This document shows, piece by piece, positions 43,377-52,421 of a stretch of 64,000 bases of DNA. The position numbers were made by a program, and so were the translations under genes. Location: contig QXCR01000005.1 in the NCBI GenBank assembly GCA_004380135.1, positions 62,001 to 126,000 of the forward strand, read 5' to 3'. Each line of letters starts with the position of its first letter. Positions within the stretch are counted from its first letter, which is position 1. Origin of the DNA: Stemphylium vesicarium (lineage: Eukaryota > Ascomycota > Dothideomycetes > Pleosporales > Pleosporaceae). The notes under the pieces were generated by a model. The model saw only the letters and a program-made list of their open reading frames with translations. It was not told the origin of the DNA and searched no databases.

Positions 43377-43898
43377 ATGTTTCTTGTGTGATGAGCTCGA
43401 CAGCGTGAACCTGCAACTCTATTCACTATCTATTACGTCTATGTCGTCGGGTTCACTTGAATCTACGACGCTCTCGTTGTAGTGGTTGTGTGTGACATCT
43501 TGGTTGATGTCATGAGATGGAAGGGGCGTCTGGCAGTGAGGTTGACGCTTGTGTACGCAGCTTGTAGGAGGCAGCACCTCGACCGCGGATCATTGAAAGC
43601 GCCTTCGACCACGATAAACCGGCGGTACGTACTAGCAAGAGGATCTAGAATTCTCCTGCATGTGTAAGTACCAGTCTTGTGGCCCTTGCTGTCTTATTTT
43701 TGTTCAACACCCCAATAGTCGACCGGGAGTCCTCGATGTCGGATGAAGAAAAAAGAATGCCAACTGAAACGAAAGGTTTATTTTGCCATCAGTCGATTAT
43801 CTTCAAACTCACCATACTATAACCTTACACCGCTAATATCCATACCCTAACGCCGCACCCAAATCATACCAAATCAAATACCACGTTTGCCCAAAGCA
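43377..43898. other. Intergenic, 0.5 kb
   Basis: Nothing recognised between the weak ORFs and the 3' end of the Gly/Lys/Ser-rich protein gene. Confidence 0.5.
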
Positions 43899-44868
43899 TT
43901 ATATAGCAATATGCTGCATCGTCTGTCCCTGTCCAACCTGCGGACCCAACTTGGGCAGTGGCTTATACTTTTGCTGCTGCACTGGCGTCCTACTTTGTCC
44001 TGGTAGCGTGTTCGTACCCGGATACGCCTTCTTCGGATCCGGCTTCTTTTGCTCGACGGGCGGGGTGAAGGGCTTCGGTTGCCCAGATCTAACAGCTGTC
44101 TTCTTATCGGTAGGGTATGCGGTTTTCGGCAGACCGTTTGTCTCTGGGTAGGGTTTCGGGAGGGACTTGTTGGCGGTAGATGTGGCACCAGGACCTTTGA
44201 AGGGCGGAATCGATCTGGTAGCTCCGTTGAGAGCTTTTTGACCGCCGCCTACGACGCTTCCAGGGGCTTTTGATGCGGCGGATGGAAGGCCACCGATTGT
44301 GCTGTTTGCGCGACCTACGACGCCTCCAGTGACTTTTGACGCATTGCTCGTTACTCCGCTGATAGCTTTCTGGCCACCTCCTGTAACACTGCCGACAGTC
44401 TTATTGACTCCTCCGACAGTCTTCTTTGTGCCACCAACAGCTCCTTGTACCTGGTTGCTTCCTGGATACTTCTTCGTACCCAAGGGAACCCCACTCGTCG
44501 CTGGTTTACTACTCGCAGGCGTCGAATTGGAGCGCTTCATCGCTGGCTTACGGGCTGTAGAGGGCAGTGGGTTGGCCGAGGGTTTGTAAGTTTGGCCGGT
44601 GATGGCGGTGCCATAACCCGATGCTTTCTTCTCAATACCTGGAAGACACATTCAATCAGCTTTGGCCCATGGATTGTATACTAGGCATAATAAATTGGCG
44701 CAAGCGCAAGGGGCGTTTCTCACCATTTCCCACACTCCTTCCACTATTCTCAATCATGTCCCCCGCCTTAATCAACGCGTTTCCACCATATTCTCCCGCC
44801 GTCCGCTTCCCAGCATCTACGAATCCTTCGACAGAGTTCCAGATGATGTTTGAAATGAAGCCCGTCAT
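43899..44868 (-). CDS. Uncharacterised Gly/Lys/Ser-rich repetitive protein
   Basis: Two exons on the minus strand, 44868-44724 and 44638-43899, give about 294 residues with an 85-nt intron. The N-terminus MTGFISNIIWNSVEGFVDAG ends in GDMIENSGRSVGNG, a compact helix-rich start. The middle, about residues 95-170, has degenerate repeats of 10-12 residues such as GGTKKTVGGVNKTVGSV, GGGQKAISGVTSNASKV and GGGQKALNGATRS, which would form amphipathic helices. The C-terminal third is Pro/Lys-rich and low in complexity. No enzyme motif, signal peptide or membrane span is seen. The style recalls helix-repeat proteins that bind lipid surfaces, but that is only a guess. Confidence 0.75.
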
Positions 44869-45461
44869 TGTTTGGAAATGTTGGCGGTAATCTTTAATCT
44901 CTAGGGGAGATGTATCGAAGAAATGAAGCTAGGTACATGGAAGTGCTATAGTGGTAGTGAGAAGTTACCATCTCCAACGTTGCGGAGATCCAGACTTCGA
45001 CAGACCGTTCTCCTGCCGATGATGCAGGTCTCTGGCGCCACTGCACCATCGAACCTGTTTCGCTATGCAGGGGTGTGCTGGGGAGCTTACGCGCCCCGCG
45101 TCCATGACGTATGCTTTACCACAACCCTGTGGGCCCAGACTGGCATGCTTGATGGCGATCATCTGACGCAGGTTTTTAGTTTTCATGCGTGCTATGATAT
45201 GGCAAATGTGGCTTGCGTTTTCGAGACAGTGATGAGGGTCTTGCTGAACACTGTGCTATGTGGGGAATGTCAATTGTTCTGGAACGATTTGGGAATTACA
45301 TTCTTCATTCATCGTATCTATAATCGTACAAAAGTTGTGCTACCAAGATGAGACCCAGTTCATGATTTACGTACAACGCCAAACGCCGCGGTCCAGGCTG
45401 AACCAAAGAAAAAGCAGAAAAGTCTCGTGAATATTGCATGCCTTGAGACTAGAGCAGGAGA
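44869..45461. other. Intergenic, 0.6 kb
   Basis: A 142-codon plus-strand frame (44923-45351) crosses this gap but has no recognisable domain and lies in the presumed promoter of the minus-strand repetitive protein gene. It is not called as a gene. Confidence 0.45.
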
Positions 45462-46198
45462 CTAAGCACCCTGCCTAGCCTTTTCAGCGCAAATGAGCGC
45501 GATAATGCGACTCAGCTCGGCGCTCTGTGCAAATTGCTCCTGCTTCGTCTTGTCGTCTACATCTTCACATGCCGCAATGTCGTTGCTAACAGTCAACATG
45601 CGGTTCTGAAGTGTCAGCAGCTTGGCGAGCGTGTTGTCGAGGAACGGCGCGCTGAATGTGATGTTCGTAGGTGAGGCGCCGTTGTTGGGCATGCGCATTT
45701 CGAGTTTCCGGGGTGGCTTTCTTCCAGAGTTTGATTGTTGCGATGAACCGTTCTGGAGTTGTTGCTGTTGCTGCTGGGGCCTGTTCAAAGCGCATGGTTA
45801 ACAAACGGTTTCTTTGTGAAGTTTGGTACGGAGAAAACCACGCATAAAGGGGGTTCGATAGTGCATCGGTTTGCGACAGCGGTAGCGAAACCCTGGTTTT
45901 CCCTGATTTTCCACGCCGTCGGAACCGGCACCAAAGGAAAAGTAAGGAGAGAAACTCACTTCTCGCGTTCAACAAAGGTCATGTTCTCTGCCATTTCGGC
46001 GACACGGTTGGCGATTCTTGAGGCCATGATGGTGTAGGGTGACATTTGGGCTTGCGATGCTCCGTTGGTTGCTCCATTGGTCGCGCCATTAGTCTGGGGC
46101 TTCTTTGCACTTGGGCTGGGCTTCTTCGCAGCCCTCGAGGCATTCGTCTTGTTGGCGGTGCGCTTGACGGGCGCAGATGCTACTGAAGCGGCGGGCAT
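45462..46198 (-). CDS. Conserved-looking small protein, function unknown
   Basis: Exons 46198-45960 and 45780-45462 on the minus strand join in frame across a 179-nt intron (GTGAG donor, CAG acceptor) to give about 185 residues. The N-terminal 45 residues are basic and Ala/Lys/Asn-rich with an NGATNGATNGAS repeat. A helical segment follows (YTIMASRIANRVAEMAENMT). After the intron comes a short poly-Gln run, a basic PPRKLEMRMP stretch, and a C-terminal helix pair (LDNTLAKLLTLQNRMLTVS, and ELSRIIALICAEKARQG). The helices suggest a small nuclear or coiled-coil subunit. I do not recognise the family. A long-spaced exon pair with matching phase and good helices supports it being real. Confidence 0.65.
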
Positions 46199-46714
46199 TG
46201 TGGTGAATGTGTTGTTTGGTTTGAGTGCGGTTCTGGCGAATATCTGTCAGCTCTGAATCTCTATAATTCCGTAAAGGCTGCTCGCACGCGTCACTTCAAA
46301 TGCGGTGCGTAGCTACCAACCAAGACTGCGCAAGGGTATGACAGCTGTCAGAGTACCACTTACCGATATGCTCGATTGTGAAAGATGTTTTTGGGAGTGA
46401 GAATGCAGGTGAGGCTTTCGAAAGAAATTGGTATCTACTGCGGAGCGACTATAGTATTACTGAAGCAGCTAATAGGCTTAGGAAGGGGTAGCAGCGGCGC
46501 TCCATATCTTGCTTTGACTGACCATGTCGCACGGCGCCACACGGCGACGTCATATCACGGCTCACCGACCAGGGTTGACGAGCCACAAGTGGAGCATCCA
46601 TCTTGATCTCGAACCGTTAGCCCTGCACTGACGTCGCGGGTAGCCCGTTACTGGGGCTGAGGGTCACCTTTGACGTCTGAACGTAGATGTTTGTGAGTTT
46701 TGATACTATCGAAG
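46199..46714. other. Divergent intergenic, 0.5 kb
   Basis: A head-to-head promoter region between the 185-residue protein (-) and the acyltransferase (+). No element is named with confidence. Confidence 0.5.
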
Positions 46715-49041
46715 ATGCCGCCAGCTATGAAGAAGCCACCCGTCGCTACGAAGTCGTCGGCTGCCAAAACCCCGGCTAAACCACCAATGGGTGCGGGTAC
46801 GAAGCCGACGACTGCGGGCCAATCAGCGACCAAGGCCCCAGTACCAGCCGCTGTCAAGAGGAAGAAGAAGGACGACCTGGGTGCTGGACTGCGAATTTCA
46901 AAAGACAATGTTGATGCGCATCCAGCGGGGCCTCCGCGATTCGGCGAGTTGACGCAAGCGGAAAGAGCATTCACATTAGCCTCGACCTTCTTGTCTGGAG
47001 TGTTAGCGTAGGCATACGTCCATGTCAACTTCAACATATCTTCCAACTAACGTATCGCAGTATAAGCGCATCTCAATTCCTCGGCGCTCCGCTGAAATTA
47101 ATTGATCCACAATTCTACGATGGCTACATGGCCTATACCAAAGAGTGCTTCGCCATCCTGATCACCTGCTTAACACAATGGTGGGCACCAACCGTCGTCC
47201 GCGTATCCGGCGACTCTAGCATGGTCGGCCAGCTTATAAAGCGCAAGGACGGCTCTCTGCAATGCAACTTTGCTGACCGTATGGTGTTGATGGCGAATCA
47301 TCAGCTCTACACCGATTGGCTGTACCTATGGTGGATCGCCTACACGAACAATATGCATGGCTTCATCTATATCATCTTGAAAGAGTCTTTGAAGAACATC
47401 CCAATCATTGGATGGGGTGCGCAATTCTACAACTTCATCTTCCTCTCAAGAAAATGGGAAGAGGATCAGCGGACGTTCAAGAAGCACTTAGGGAAGCTGA
47501 ACAAGAAGGGAGATCCGATGTGGTTGATCATCTTCCCAGAGGGAACGAACCTCTCTTCGACTACTCGAGAGAAGAGCAAGAAATGGGCAGACAAGAACGG
47601 ACTGCAAGACATGAAGCACCAGCTCCTTCCTCGCAGCACGGGTCTTAAGTTCTGCCTCAACGAGCTAAAAGAAACAACAGAGTGGCTCTACGACTGCACC
47701 ATCGCATACGAAGGCGTACCACCCGGTCAGTTTGGTCAGGATATTTTCACGCTGCGCTCCTCTTTCTTCGAAGGTCGGCCCCCCAAATCAGTAAACATGC
47801 ACTGGCGACGTTTCCATCTTTCCGACATACCCTACGAAAACACGCACGCATTTGAAGTCTGGCTGAGGAACCGATGGCGCGAGAAAGACTACATGCTCGA
47901 GTACTTCAACCGCAACAACCGCTTTCCCGCCGAAGATTTCTGGAAGAACCATCTCGACATGGACGTGCGTAGTGAGAGCAGCCATGGAAACGGAAACAAA
48001 ACACTTCGAACCGTTCCCAGACCCGCCGTGCAAATAGAGACGGAAGTAAAGAGCGGCAACTGGAACGAATTCGTCAAGATCTTCGCTCCCATAACCTCCA
48101 TCATGATGGCACTGACGGTAGCCTATGGTGCATCACCCGAGGACCTACCTATACCTGGCGGCAAGGAGTTCTTCGAGAACCACATCAAAACCCTCATAGG
48201 CCAGGGCGGCGAGATGAAGGGCCTACCCAGTCCCGACCAGCTAGAAAAGATGATCGAAGGGGCCGCACAAATGGGCGCAGCGCAAGCTGCCGAACCAAAA
48301 GAAGTGCCAGAAGTCCAACGCCTAACCCAAGAGAACCTCGCCAAACTAGTCAAAGAAACCGCAATCGCAAGTGGCGCCGTGATGCCAAATGGAATGAGAC
48401 GTGCCAATTCAGCCATGTCGGGCATGCCCACAAAAACCCTAATAACACCAAGCGCAACTACCACACCCGCAGTACGCAAAGCACAAAGCGCAGTCAACAT
48501 GTCCACCGCAACCGCAAAGAAACCTCAAACTTCCCCAGCACCTAAACCGGGCACGGCAGCCCACGCCCGCGTTCCCAACGCCGCACCACCAGCACCAAAG
48601 AAGCCACCCCAACACACAGGTCCAATGAAAGAAATGATGACAGCCTCGGGCGTAATGATCAAAGTACCTCAGACAGAAGTTGAGAAAGCCAAGAAGACAG
48701 GCACCCTGACGATGAAGAACGGGGTCAAGATCAAGGTCGAAAAGCAAGAGATTGAAGCAGCGCAGCAGAATAAGGGGAATACTGTGTTCACGACTGGTGG
48801 CGTGCCCATCAAGGTTACGCCTAGTGGGGCGGTGCAGCTACCGGAGAAAGCAGGTGCCAGGATGGGGAAGGCGAGTGCTGTTAAGAAGACGGAGCAGGTT
48901 GCAAGGAAGATGGATGGTGTGGCGTCGGCGAAGGCCAAGGGGACGGGTGTGAATGGAGCAGCGGGCAAGAAACCGACTCCGATAAGTAGTGGTACGGCGG
49001 CGAATGGGACGGTGAAGAAAGCTGCGCCGAAGAAGCTATGA
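46715..49041 (+). CDS. PlsC-family lysophospholipid acyltransferase with long tail
   Basis: Exons 46715-47007 and 47061-49041 give about 757 residues. The first 70 residues are Lys/Pro/Ala-rich. A hydrophobic segment follows, split by the intron (ERAFTLASTFLSGVLA joined to ISASQFLGAPLKLI). The acyltransferase signatures are present: block I NHQLYTDW (NHX4D) and block III FPEGTNLS, as in LCLAT1/AGPAT8 and yeast Cst26. These act on lysophosphatidylinositol, lysocardiolipin or lysophosphatidate in the ER. After the domain there is a hydrophobic stretch near MMALTVAYGA, then some 370 residues of Ala/Pro/Lys/Thr-rich tail. The tail has three short repeats ending in IKV: ASGVMIKV, KNGVKIKV and TGGVPIKV. 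Family members are usually about 380-400 residues, so the tail is an addition. Confidence 0.88.
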
Positions 49042-49363
49042 GGATGAATTTTTCCAGAGGAAATGCAGCGCGTTGGATAAAGGAGACGCAACGATTTTAT
49101 ACACGAGGGACCAAAGCGTTTGTTACTTCGTCTTTCCTTTGCTCTTATGTATATTATAAAGATACCATGATTCGTACGTTTACTTGTAATGAACATACTT
49201 GACCAATTGTCATGTTCCAGCTGCACCGAGAGCCATGATTGTCGTGGACAAATTTATATCCTGCAACAATGGCGCAGAAAGTAACACCGATAAGAATGAA
49301 GTCTTCGCAACATACGCCCAGCAACAGCGCATCGCAAGAGATAATAAATGCAAAGTCCAAACC
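49042..49363. other. Convergent intergenic, 0.3 kb
   Basis: 3' ends of the acyltransferase (+) and the Hep59/Tls1 gene (-) meet here. Nothing else is seen. Confidence 0.5.
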
Positions 49364-50554
49364 TCACCTCTTCTTCTTCGCAAGCTCTTCCTGCTGTAAC
49401 TTGTGCATCCTTGCCCTCGCGCTCTTACTCCCTCCCATTTTCGGCCCTGTAATAGGTGGAGGCGCGCCCTTATTCGTCATCGCGGTTGGTTTGCGAGCGG
49501 CAATCTGCTGTTGTTTCGCTTCCATCGACTCGAGGTATTCGGTGCGGAACTGCTCGGCCAGAGCGTCGTCGGTATTTGCGTGGGCGGAGTTGGTGGTAGG
49601 AGGGTTTGACGGGGCGGGTGCATCGAAGTAGTCGACTGTGTATGTACAGTCAGTAATGAGCATACGAATGTTGGAAGAATGAGTATTTAGAAGACGTACG
49701 TTTTGCTTCTCGGAGTACCGCTTCAACCATCTGATCGCGCTTCTTGTCTTCGTCCGTCTTCCCGCCTGCTCTCGGCTTGCGCCACGCGTAGCCGTATTTG
49801 TCTCGCCGCGCTTTGCTCGCTGATGGTTCGGGCTCGCCGTTATCCCATCGTTTCCAGGCTTGCTCTATACGCGCCGATGCTTCTGGGCCTAGGTCTACCT
49901 CCTGAAGCTTGCCTTGACCTGCCGCTAAACGGTTGCTATGCTCTTTGTCTGCGGGACTGTCTGTTCCCACTGGCGCCTGTGCTGACGGCCTTGAGGCAAA
50001 GGTATGTCGCAGGTCGGGAGCAATGGCAGCTACGGATGTCTGGAGGTGTTGTGGGATCGGCCAGCCGTATTGACGATAGTTCTTTTCAGCCATGCGGGCT
50101 TCTACATATTCCGACCTAGCACATCAGCCTCTGTTCTTGACACACCGCTTAGATTTCATTTTTGTTCCCTCGCATATTCCACTTACATCTGCTTGTCGTC
50201 GCGATCTACCACTTGCCCCGTTTGCGCAACGAAGCGCCCCGTGTATTGGTCTGGCGGCGGCGCATCCACATTAACCAGCTCCGTCCGGGGAGCCTCTACT
50301 TTGCGCCCGGTCTCTTTCAGGCGGTCTCGCGGACGCTTCCGGTTGCGCAATATTTCCTTCAAATTTGGGACCGACTCTTCGTCATCGGCTTCTTTCGACG
50401 GCGAAGGCGCGTCTTGCGGAGCGCCAGCATCGGGGGAGTGCGAGGCGGATACTGTAGTTGCATCATCTTCGGTAACGACGCGCTTTGGATGGGTCGTCTT
50501 GCGGCGCTTGAAGCGTATTGCGGGTGCTGGATTGTCTTCCTGCATCGTCGCCAT
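49364..50554 (-). CDS. Splicing-associated Tls1/Hep59 family protein
   Basis: Exons 50554-50187, 50115-49700 and 49635-49364 on the minus strand give about 351 residues. The start is MATMQEDNPAPAIRFKRRK; a longer frame begins at GTG. The family core is clear: SVPNLKEILRNRKRPRDRLK, then VDAPPPDQYTGRFVAQTGQV, VDRDDKQMSEYVEARMAEKN. These match the hepatocellular-carcinoma-associated antigen 59 family (human C9orf78, fission yeast Tls1), which associates with the spliceosome and in fission yeast influences shelterin splicing and telomere length. The C-terminal half is charged with a Lys-rich end (LQQEELAKKKR) that may act in nuclear import. A role here in splicing is by homology only. Confidence 0.88.
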
Positions 50555-51190
50555 TTTCTGGTCGTGCACAGGAGTTGTGGTGAGGCCTAGGCTATCTGGG
50601 ACTTTCGATGTTGAGGACCGAGGTCGCGAACGGCAAAAGGGTCCACAACGTCATTGGCAGACGCTTTCACGTTGTTCGATGGGCGAAGTATAGAGCTTCG
50701 AGGGCGGTGCGGGAATGGCACAGGGAGAGTGACATGGTTTCAGTCGGTCCGTAGAATGGGATACGCGTCGTAGGTCCACACTGTAATCCCCCAGATGTGT
50801 TATCAGATGGAAAATCACATCTAGAGCACCTGCATGGCGTGACGCTCAGCTCACCAAGGCGATCATGAGCTTATCCTATTTGACATCTCTAGCCTTGTGC
50901 CTGCACTTCCTCTAGCCCTTCCTCTCTGCTGTCAATCAAACACAGTCATGGCACATTTCACGCACAACCAACCAATGTCGATATTCAATGTTTTTGTTCA
51001 TTGCAATGATATATTTAGGTATTTCTTTCGGCTTATCCATACAAGAAGCCAGCCGCCATAACACGCAAACGCCTTAGCCCTGTCCGGTGCAATCGATTAA
51101 CGAAAGACTGAATCCTGGGAATATCAACTGTCTTCCACTTTGAAAAATTTCCTCCAATCCCCTCGGTATCAATTTACAGTAGTCCCCTCC
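50555..51190. other. Intergenic, 0.64 kb
   Basis: Lies between the Tls1/Hep59 start and the ISU1 stop, both minus strand. It presumably holds the Tls1/Hep59 promoter; no gene recognised. Confidence 0.5.
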
Positions 51191-51972
51191 TTAAGCCGTC
51201 GCAGAAGATACAGTCTCGATCTCGACCTTGGGCAGCGGCGCCGACTTGCCACCGAGGTCTGTTTGACGTGCGCTGGGGTTCTTAGTGTAGTAGTTGGAGA
51301 TGGCGGATTTGATGGCGTCCTCAGCAAGCATAGAGCAGTGCACTACTAGCAGTCAGTACTTTGGTGTCGCCCACTGTTCTGTATTGGAGAAATGCTCACA
51401 CTTTACAGGTGGTAGGCAGAGCTCCTTCGCAATCTCTGTGTTCTTGATCCGCGACGCATCTTCCAATGTCATACCCCGGACCAACTCGGTCAGATAACTC
51501 GAGCTAGCAATGGCGCTGCCGCAACCGAAAGTCTTGAACTTGACATCGCTGATGGTGTTGTTGTTGGGGTCGACTCGAATCTGAAGCTTCATGACGTCGC
51601 CACAAGCGGGCGCACCGACAAGGCCAGTACCGACATCGCTGTCTCCCTTCGCCATGGAGCCGACATTGCGGGGCTTGTTGTAGTGGTCTAGCAGTGCTGT
51701 GCATGTTAGCTGAGCGTTCTCATACAATGTTTGCATCGGATATCATCGGCGCGATAGTGTGGTAGGTCATAGGCCCCCGATATCGCCACCATGTCGAAAC
51801 TCCAAAACAGAAAGACGAGGGGCGACTTATCTTTCTCATGATATTGTCGCCTTCCGACCGATGATACTATAGGGGCTGCTGTGCGGATGGGCGATGCAAT
51901 GCTGGGTCGTGCGGCGGTTACGAGGACTCTTCCTGCCTGGGCGGGCACGGCGGATGCGACTCTTCTGAACAT
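51191..51972 (-). CDS. ISU1: Mitochondrial Fe-S cluster scaffold protein Isu1/IscU
   Basis: Exons 51972-51831, 51693-51400 and 51342-51191 on the minus strand, about 195 residues. The first 45 residues are a mitochondrial presequence (MFRRVASAVPAQAGRVLVTA). Then comes the near-invariant scaffold: YHEK joined to VLDHYNKPRNVGSM, GTGLVGAPACGDVMKLQI, KFKTFGCGSAIASSSYLTEL, and LCLPPVKLHCSMLAEDA. The three cluster-ligand cysteines fall near 78, 105 and 148. LPPVK is the Hsp70 (Ssq1-type) recognition motif and lies right at the second intron. Isu1 is the platform on which Nfs1-Isd11 builds the 2Fe-2S cluster. Intron 1 only restores the conserved VLDHY if it is read as AT-AC; intron 2 is ordinary GT-AG. 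Confidence 0.95.
51694..51830 (-). other. AT-AC intron in ISU1
   Basis: 137 nt on the minus strand. The exon ends ...CAT GAG AAA G, the intron starts ATAAGTCGCC and ends ...CAGCTAACATGCACAGCAC, and the next exon begins TG CTA GAC CAC. This gives HEK-VLDHY exactly as in Isu1 proteins. No GT donor fits the frame without inserting residues or meeting a stop. The donor looks like a U2-type GTAAGT with A at the first base, and a CTAAC branch site is present. Confidence 0.75.
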
Positions 51973-52421
51973 AGTGACGGTCGATGTGTGATGTGTCTTG
52001 GTATTTACTGGGTTTGAGGTCGATATTTGATGGTGGTTTGGGTAGCAGGTTGATGTGGGTGTAGGTGCAGCGGAGGCGATGGACGGCGACGGGCAATTGA
52101 AGTAATGCACGGAAAACCGTGGTCGGCGACGTAATCTGTGCGCTAACTACCCCACACTTATCGTATGCTCCAGCTCGGAGCCAAAAGCTTCGATTTCGCC
52201 GTGCAGCGAACGCTTTCTCTGCCACTTCCTTATCTGATCGAAACTTCTACTGATACATTCCACGACTGCGCGCTATGCTGACTTCTAAAAACAGCTCTCA
52301 CTGTACTTCTCGACCCACACACCTTTGTCTCGCCATACCAATATCACATGCGTGAATGCGAATCCGAGACAACTCCGCGCCCGCCATGCTAGTCCGTCAT
52401 GCAAGACCTAGACCCTTCGCC
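51973..52421. other. Intergenic, ISU1 5' flank
   Basis: 0.45 kb between the ISU1 start and the UBP14 stop, both minus strand. No feature recognised. Confidence 0.5.

Noticed and set aside
44923..45351. 142-codon plus-strand open frame
   Set aside because: No domain, no splice support, and it lies in the upstream region of the minus-strand repetitive protein gene. The amino-acid mix looks like translated non-coding DNA.
51706..51972. ISU1 exon 1 read straight on past HEK as DKSPLVFLFWS
   Set aside because: This would be a short protein ending without the scaffold domain. The conserved VLDHY junction shows that the segment is intron.
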